Origin: an uncultured bacterium | Lineage (GTDB): Bacteria > Chloroflexota > Anaerolineae > J036 > Brachytrichaceae | Direction: 5' to 3' | NCBI GenBank assembly: GCA_903873965.1 | Contig: CAIQQO010000354.1 | Span: forward strand, 1 to 37,363 | DNA: 37,363 nt | Shown here: piece after piece, positions 33,127-37,363 of the stretch | Layout: every line of letters starts with the position of its first letter | Numbering within the stretch: the stretch's first letter is position 1 | The notes under the pieces: model-generated | What the model saw: only the letters and a program-made list of their open reading frames with translations | The model's database searches: none | Told to the model about the DNA's origin: nothing | Program-made: the position numbers and the translations under genes

Positions 33127-33206
33127 TGCGCAGTACTCTGTGCCGATGCAGAGTACGCTGTGCCGATGCAGAGTACGCTGCGCCGATGCGCAGTACGCTG
33201 CGCCAA
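33127..33206. repeat. Four tandem 20-nt palindromic repeats between convergent genes
   Basis: Units start at 33127, 33147, 33167 and 33187. The last contains a perfect hairpin GCGCAG-TACG-CTGCGC, and the others are variants with one or two changed pairs. The array begins 18 nt after the MerR gene stop and ends exactly one base before the TGA (33207-33209) of the leftward beta-propeller gene. The period differs from the 18-nt family, but both share GCAGAGT. It could act as a two-way transcription barrier. Confidence 0.88.
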
Positions 33207-34601
33207 TCACGGCAACCATGCTGGAATCGTAGCATCCTCAGCCAGGCGTACGACCTGGCTGCCGTCGCTGCGCACCAGCCACACCTCGGGCTTGGGATTG
33301 GGCATCTGCAGGTTATTGCGCACGGCCACAATCCACACACCATCGGGACTCCACGATAGCCCGCCGTAGGTAAAGCCCGGATCGTCGGTCAGTGGGTGGG
33401 CGCTTTCGCCCTGCGGCGTACTCACCCATATCTGCGGCCCGAAGGCCATAAAACCGCCCGTCGCCCCACTCGCGCCTGTGCGTTGACGCGTAAAGGCAAT
33501 CATAGACCCTAGTGGTGACCACGTGATCGAGGCGTCATTCGTGTTGCTGAGCGGCATCACCTGCGTGATGACGGCATCGACCAGGTCGGCGCGCAACATC
33601 TGGTTGAACTGGCCATTGTCAAGCGCGCGCAGGTCCGGGTAGATCAACTCACGCGCATTGGGCGACCACGTGCCCGAATCTCCCAGCACACTGGGGAGCT
33701 GCACCTTGTCCCCCGTTCCGACATCGACAATGGAAACCGCATCATTGACCGGATCGTAATACGAGAGCTTTTCGCCCGTGGGCGCCCAGCGCGGCATGTT
33801 GCCCAGTTCCTGTGAATCACCCGAAAGCGCCACAAAGGTGTTGTTGGTGAAATCGTACAGCCAGATGCGCGACGGACCGGGCGATTTGCCAAGTACGCCT
33901 TGAATCAGGTTGTGCCGCTGAAACGCGATTCGCGTGCCGTCGGCAGAGAATGAGGGCGCCTGGCACACCTGCTCATCGCATGTCATGATGCGTTCGCGCT
34001 GGCTGCCATCGGGCGCAATCACCCAGAGATCGCGCGCGCCGCTTTTGTCGCGCGTGGCGCTATACACAATGCGCTTGCCGTCGGGGCTGACTGCGAAGTC
34101 GAAGACGCCATACGGTTCTGACGTGATGCGTTGCGGCGCAGCAGCAACGCCCACATCGCGCACGTAGAGGTCGCCCACGCTGGTGGCCGGTGACAGGTAC
34201 ACCACGCGGGGATGACCGGTGCGGAATGTCCACGTCACCTCGCGCAGCAACTCACGACCGCGATCGCTGCGGGCGCCTGCCTTGAGCGTAACGGTATAGG
34301 CCGTATCCGATTGCCACGCCTGCGCGGGTTGGAAGAAAACCGCTGCCGCGCCGTTCCACCGCAACGTCCCTGTGAGTAGCGGCATTATGCTGACGAGGTC
34401 ATCGAGTGCGCGGCTGGGCATGGCTTCGCTGAAGGTGAGTGCCAGGAACGCGCGCGTACCCACCCCATCGGCGCCATCAGCCGGGTTGCGGCTGACAATC
34501 TGCACGCCGACCTGGTCGCCGCGCAGTATGACGATCGTGATGCTGATAAGCAGCAACACAATCACCGCACCTGCAACACGATCCAAAGGGTTCTTCAGCA
34601 T
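33207..34601 (-). CDS. Membrane-anchored Ig-like plus TolB-type beta-propeller protein
   Basis: The 464-residue product starts with one membrane helix (about 10-28), which leaves the rest outside the cell. An SbsA-like Ig domain follows (about 35-130, VSRNPADGADGVGTRAFLALTFSEAM), then a propeller of TolB/WD40-like blades (about 140-460). The blades repeat the words FAVSPDGKRIVYSA, SFSADGTRIAF, RWAPTGEKLSYY and LSWSPDGVWIVAV. Such proteins usually bind partners at the cell surface rather than catalyse. It is the last gene of a leftward set, starting 9 nt after the endonuclease IV-like gene. Its stop codon touches a palindromic repeat array. Confidence 0.85.
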   Translation of the reverse strand: MLKNPLDRVAGAVIVLLLISITIVILRGDQVGVQIVSRNPADGADGVGTRAFLALTFSEAMPSRALDDLVSIMPLLTGTLRWNGAAAVFFQPAQAWQSDTAYTVTLKAGARSDRGRELLREVTWTFRTGHPRVVYLSPATSVGDLYVRDVGVAAAPQRITSEPYGVFDFAVSPDGKRIVYSATRDKSGARDLWVIAPDGSQRERIMTCDEQVCQAPSFSADGTRIAFQRHNLIQGVLGKSPGPSRIWLYDFTNNTFVALSGDSQELGNMPRWAPTGEKLSYYDPVNDAVSIVDVGTGDKVQLPSVLGDSGTWSPNARELIYPDLRALDNGQFNQMLRADLVDAVITQVMPLSNTNDASITWSPLGSMIAFTRQRTGASGATGGFMAFGPQIWVSTPQGESAHPLTDDPGFTYGGLSWSPDGVWIVAVRNNLQMPNPKPEVWLVRSDGSQVVRLAEDATIPAWLP

Positions 34602-34610
34602 GGACGACGG

Positions 34611-35486
34611 TCATTGGGCCGCTTTCTTGTGGCTGCGCTGGTACGTCGACTGCATCACCACCGCGTCTTCTTCCATGTTGGGCGTTTCACTCAGGACACG
34701 CCCGGCCACGCCCATGTCGGCAAGCGCCTTGAACAGGTCTTTGTAGTTAATGTCCGCATCGGCCAGGTTGAGGTGGTTTTTCTCGCCCTTGGCTGTGTAG
34801 GCGATGCCGCTGAAATGGATGTGCATGTGCTTGATGCCGCGCTCACCCAGTTCGTCCTTGATCAGTTGCAGCGCGGCGCTGAATTCGGCATAGGTGTTAA
34901 AGCTGCCATCGCCGGCGCGGGCGTGCAGGTGCGCAAAATCGACGCACGGCAGGACGTTCTCAAATGCCTTGCTCCACGCCACGGCATCCCTTAAGGTGCC
35001 CAGGCTGGCGCTCTTGCCCATCGTCTCGGGGCGCAGCGTCACGCCGAGTTTTTCGCTGAACACGGTTTCCGACACTTCGCGCAGCCGCGGCGTAGCCACC
35101 TCAAAGGCTTCATCCGCTTGTTTCTTCATATAGGAGCCGGGATGAAAGATGATATCGGTGGCGCCGGCTTTCGCGCCCGCGCGCGCCGCAGCCAGCAGCC
35201 GTTCGCGCCCGGCCTGCCACATCTCTTCAGTTTCGGCATTCAGGTTGATGTAGTAGGGCGCGTGAACGCTGATCGCCACGTCATGCTCCACAGCAGCCGC
35301 CTTGATCGCCGCGCAGGTTTCATCACTGACGCGCACACTTTGCACCCACGCCAGTTCAAGCGCGTTCAGGTTCAGCTCGCGCAGGCGCATCACGCCGCCG
35401 ATGCTGCCCTTGTTGGCCGACCCCGATGCCGGCGAGCCGACAGTGCCGAAACGAATAGGAAGGTCAGAATGGATTGATTTGCTCAT
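34611..35486 (-). CDS. Endonuclease IV-like TIM-barrel protein (AP endonuclease family 2)
   Basis: This 291-residue TIM barrel has most of the endonuclease IV metal ligands: H75 (SVHAPYYINL), H115 (FHPGSY), E154 (RPETMGK), D183 and H186 (VDFAHLHAR), H214 (HIHFSG), H228 (KNHLNL) and E267 (SETPNM). The E. coli Asp of the DxH pair appears to be replaced by Lys, as in some archaeal-type relatives. Endonuclease IV cuts DNA at abasic sites in base-excision repair, so a repair role is likely, although sugar isomerase relatives share the fold. The ATG overlaps the stop of the Uma2 gene as ATGA, so the two are translated together, and the propeller gene follows after 9 nt. I do not assign nfo as certain. 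Confidence 0.82.
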   Translation of the reverse strand: MSKSIHSDLPIRFGTVGSPASGSANKGSIGGVMRLRELNLNALELAWVQSVRVSDETCAAIKAAAVEHDVAISVHAPYYINLNAETEEMWQAGRERLLAAARAGAKAGATDIIFHPGSYMKKQADEAFEVATPRLREVSETVFSEKLGVTLRPETMGKSASLGTLRDAVAWSKAFENVLPCVDFAHLHARAGDGSFNTYAEFSAALQLIKDELGERGIKHMHIHFSGIAYTAKGEKNHLNLADADINYKDLFKALADMGVAGRVLSETPNMEEDAVVMQSTYQRSHKKAAQ

Positions 35487-36211
35487 GATATGTCACGCTT
35501 CAACATACGCTTTGATATCAGTTGCTGAAGATAGGCATCGCCGCCAATCTCAAGTAAGAGTTCGTCGACGCGCGGTTGCGGATCCTGCCAAAGCCGATTT
35601 GTATTGAACCAGAAACCTGGCAGCACTGTCGCATGGTAAATGCCTTCGTCATCCAGCGCAACGACACGGAACTGCTGGTTGGAGTCAAGCACGTGAAAAG
35701 AAGTGCGCAGGCGATCGGGACGCGGATCGATAATCCAGTATTCGCGAACACCGGCATTGCGATACTCAACGTATTTGTCGTCATAGTCTTGAATAACGCT
35801 GCCATCGGATACAACCTCAATGATCAGGTCAGCCGGCCCCTCAAGCGCTTGTGAAGTCAGGCGATGGGCGTGATCGGCAGAGACAAAAACGAGATCGGGC
35901 TCGCGCAGATTGGCCCCAGGTCTGGCTCGCATCGGATAAGGCACTGTGCAGATGACTCCCAGGTTCATCATCTGCGTAAATAGCCGCAGTAGCGCATTCA
36001 GAAAATCAACAATGCGTTGATGCTCATATTTCACTGACATGAAGATGACTTCTCCATTGATCCATTCAGCGATGCCATGATGCTCCATGCGTAGGAAATC
36101 TTCCGCACTCATTCGCACTGGCGTTGTAGCAGAAGTTTGCGAAACATCCGTATGACTCGCATCAGACTGGTTATCCCGTAGTGTAATAAGTACCTGCTCA
36201 GTCACAGTCAT
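35483..36211 (-). CDS. Uma2 family (DUF820) PD-(D/E)XK nuclease-like protein
   Basis: I start at the ATG at 36211 (MTVTEQ); a GTG at 36217 adds two residues. The 242-residue product matches the Uma2 family: FLRMEHHGIAEWINGEVI, LREPDLVFVSADH, ADLIIEVVSDGS, and DYDDKYVEYRNAGVREYWI. The nuclease-type acidic residues and Lys (D of EPDL, E of IIEV, and K in DDKYVEY) are in place. The family is abundant in Chloroflexota and cyanobacteria, but its role is not established. It overlaps the endonuclease IV-like gene by ATGA, which fits a DNA-processing theme. The N-terminal 30 residues are low-complexity (SHTDVSQTSATT). The gene lies 35 nt after the VanW-family gene. Confidence 0.88.
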   Translation of the reverse strand: MTVTEQVLITLRDNQSDASHTDVSQTSATTPVRMSAEDFLRMEHHGIAEWINGEVIFMSVKYEHQRIVDFLNALLRLFTQMMNLGVICTVPYPMRARPGANLREPDLVFVSADHAHRLTSQALEGPADLIIEVVSDGSVIQDYDDKYVEYRNAGVREYWIIDPRPDRLRTSFHVLDSNQQFRVVALDDEGIYHATVLPGFWFNTNRLWQDPQPRVDELLLEIGGDAYLQQLISKRMLKRDIS

Positions 36212-36246
36212 TGCCACCTTACATCATCGTATTAAGACCGGCGCAC

Positions 36247-37363
36247 TTATCTTACTATAGCGCCGTCGGGTGGAACAAAGCCTTCGCCGAAGCGAAAGAC
36301 GTTCTGCCACGGCACGTACTTGCTGACGATGGTTTCGTCGATCAGCACTTCGCCGTTGCGGGTGACGGTGCGGCCGGCCACGATCTTCGCGCCATCGACG
36401 GCATAGTCAACCTTGATGACCTTGCCGGGCGCCACTGAGCCGTCGGTCGCCTTCTCGTAGATGTCAGGCCCATGCGGGGTGACTTCCTTGATGACGGGCT
36501 CTGTGAACTCGACCTGCCGTCCATCGGACGTGCCGTAGTACTTGAAAGTGAGTGTCGCCGCGGACTGGTTGAAAACGGTTTGTATGAGCAGGTATGCGTC
36601 CGTGTCGTTGACAAACTGCATATCTACGACGGGCGAGAACACGGTCGCATCAAAACCGGGACCCATGCCGCGCTCGTAATAGCCGACGCGGTAGCCATGC
36701 GGGTAGCGCTCGACAATCGGAAATCCCGCGCGCAAGGCCGCTTGATAGGCCGTGGTGGATACCTGGCATACGCCGCCGCCCACGCCCTTGATCGTGCGAT
36801 CGCCGATGATGACCAGTCCTTCCTCAAAGCCGTCTTTGGTGGAGACATCACCCAGGTACTTGTCGAATGAAAATGTCTCATGCGGGGCCACGACAACGCC
36901 ATCGAAGCGCGAAGCCGCCACCCGGACGTTGGTCATGCGCGCGGCGCTTGAACCCCTGAAATAGGTGGTGGCCTGTGTGATGAGGCCCGTAATGCCCAGT
37001 TGCGCCGCGGTGGCATTGGTGTTGATGGCAGGTTGCGCCGTGTCAACCACCAGTGTGACCGGCTGGTTGTCGCCCTGGCGCGGATTGGCCGTCAGCGCGG
37101 TTTCGATAGCATCGAGTGTTTTGGTGATGTTGAGTGTGCGGCCGGCCTGCGCCGCAAGGATGGGCGACAGTTCGCCGGTGGATTCATTGAGTGCGAAGCG
37201 GGCATCCTGTACGTCATGGCTGACGGCAGAGGCCATCTTTTGCAGCATGGGCGCCAACTTGTCGCGGCGCATGGTGGTCAAGAGTTCCACCTCGCCCGTA
37301 GCCGCTACTGGTTGCTGTTCGATGCCGACGAACATGGCCAGATCGGCGCTGCGGATGCGAAAC
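36247..37363 (-). CDS. VanW-family protein, N-terminus outside the window
   Basis: The frame stays open to the window edge, so the start is not visible. The visible part of about 370 residues has a helical region near the beginning (about 30-130), like the peptidoglycan-binding-4 domain that often precedes VanW. The VanW domain follows (FSFDKYLGDVSTKDGF, GGGVCQVSTTAYQAAL, ERYPHGYRVGYYERGMG, DATVF). A C-terminal region resembling G5-type beta-sheet ends the protein. VanW proteins are cell-envelope proteins of unknown activity that occur near vancomycin resistance and peptidoglycan genes in other bacteria. It begins the leftward set with the Uma2, endonuclease IV-like and propeller genes. Confidence 0.88.
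   Translation of the reverse strand, partial: FRIRSADLAMFVGIEQQPVAATGEVELLTTMRRDKLAPMLQKMASAVSHDVQDARFALNESTGELSPILAAQAGRTLNITKTLDAIETALTANPRQGDNQPVTLVVDTAQPAINTNATAAQLGITGLITQATTYFRGSSAARMTNVRVAASRFDGVVVAPHETFSFDKYLGDVSTKDGFEEGLVIIGDRTIKGVGGGVCQVSTTAYQAALRAGFPIVERYPHGYRVGYYERGMGPGFDATVFSPVVDMQFVNDTDAYLLIQTVFNQSAATLTFKYYGTSDGRQVEFTEPVIKEVTPHGPDIYEKATDGSVAPGKVIKVDYAVDGAKIVAGRTVTRNGEVLIDETIVSKYVPWQNVFRFGEGFVPPDGAIVR

Noticed and set aside
33126..33359. Small frames running through the 20-nt repeat array
   Set aside because: The products (CRCRVRCADAEY-like) are simple translations of the repeats, and a 20-nt period cannot keep one frame.

Overview
The window (about 57% GC by eye, 37.4 kb) most likely comes from a member of the Chloroflexota, probably an Anaerolineae- or Caldilineae-like lineage. 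This is inferred from gene content, not from a marker search. The pointers are a SecA with an extra segment in its first nucleotide-binding domain, many lipoproteins with Thr/Pro/Ala-rich linkers, a VanW-family protein, a Uma2 nuclease, a MerR-cobalamin regulator, and several TIM-barrel sugar enzymes. No ribosomal RNA, phage, transposase, integrase or CRISPR array is visible.

Layout. (1) 1-4.1 kb: a partial SGNH hydrolase, a membrane-anchored LysM-SH3b-SGNH protein, and a convergent two-gene lipoprotein operon containing a GH5-fold protein without the expected catalytic glutamates. (2) 4.1-4.6 kb: a structured stretch ending in an orphan terminator, then tRNA-Leu(CAA) behind a near-consensus promoter. 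(3) 4.6-12.8 kb: a cyclic-di-GMP cluster of one PAS-PAS-GAF-GAF-HD-GYP phosphodiesterase and two large GAF-PASx4-GGDEF cyclases. (4) 12.9-16.2 kb: a lipoprotein, a third SGNH paralogue with Cys in place of the catalytic Ser, and an aldo/keto reductase. (5) 16.2-19.3 kb: a nest of inverted repeats, an operator-like palindrome, an ABC exporter, and a DUF4405-like membrane protein with an internal twin-arginine motif and a Cys-rich tail. (6) 19.5-24.5 kb: two glycoside-hydrolase-like proteins, a CtBP-like dehydrogenase and a decayed GNAT gene. (7) 24.5-26.4 kb: a histidine kinase overlapping a tiny HTH gene. (8) 26.6-33.1 kb: secA, a metallo-beta-lactamase-fold hydrolase, a solute-binding lipoprotein and a MerR-B12 regulator. 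(9) 33.1-37.4 kb: a leftward run of a VanW-family protein, Uma2, an endonuclease IV-like protein and a beta-propeller protein.

The most unusual feature is a family of short palindromic repeats. The unit is 18 nt (consensus GCTGACRCAGAGTCAGCG, a 6-bp stem with a 5-nt loop). It occurs singly between genes and in tandem inside the two GGDEF genes. Because 18 nt is six codons, the arrays lengthen the proteins without breaking them. In one gene the repeat is read as ADTESA and in its paralogue as RLTQSQ, so the DNA rather than the peptide is what is conserved. Comparing the two paralogues shows each array sitting in a loop where the other protein has only a short linker. A second palindromic tandem array (20-nt period) ends exactly at a stop codon between convergent genes, and a 17-nt direct repeat overlaps another stop codon between convergent genes.

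Functionally the window mixes signalling (c-di-GMP, histidine kinase, B12-type regulator), cell-surface and envelope functions (lipoproteins, LysM/SH3b, VanW, SecA, ABC exporter) and carbohydrate metabolism.
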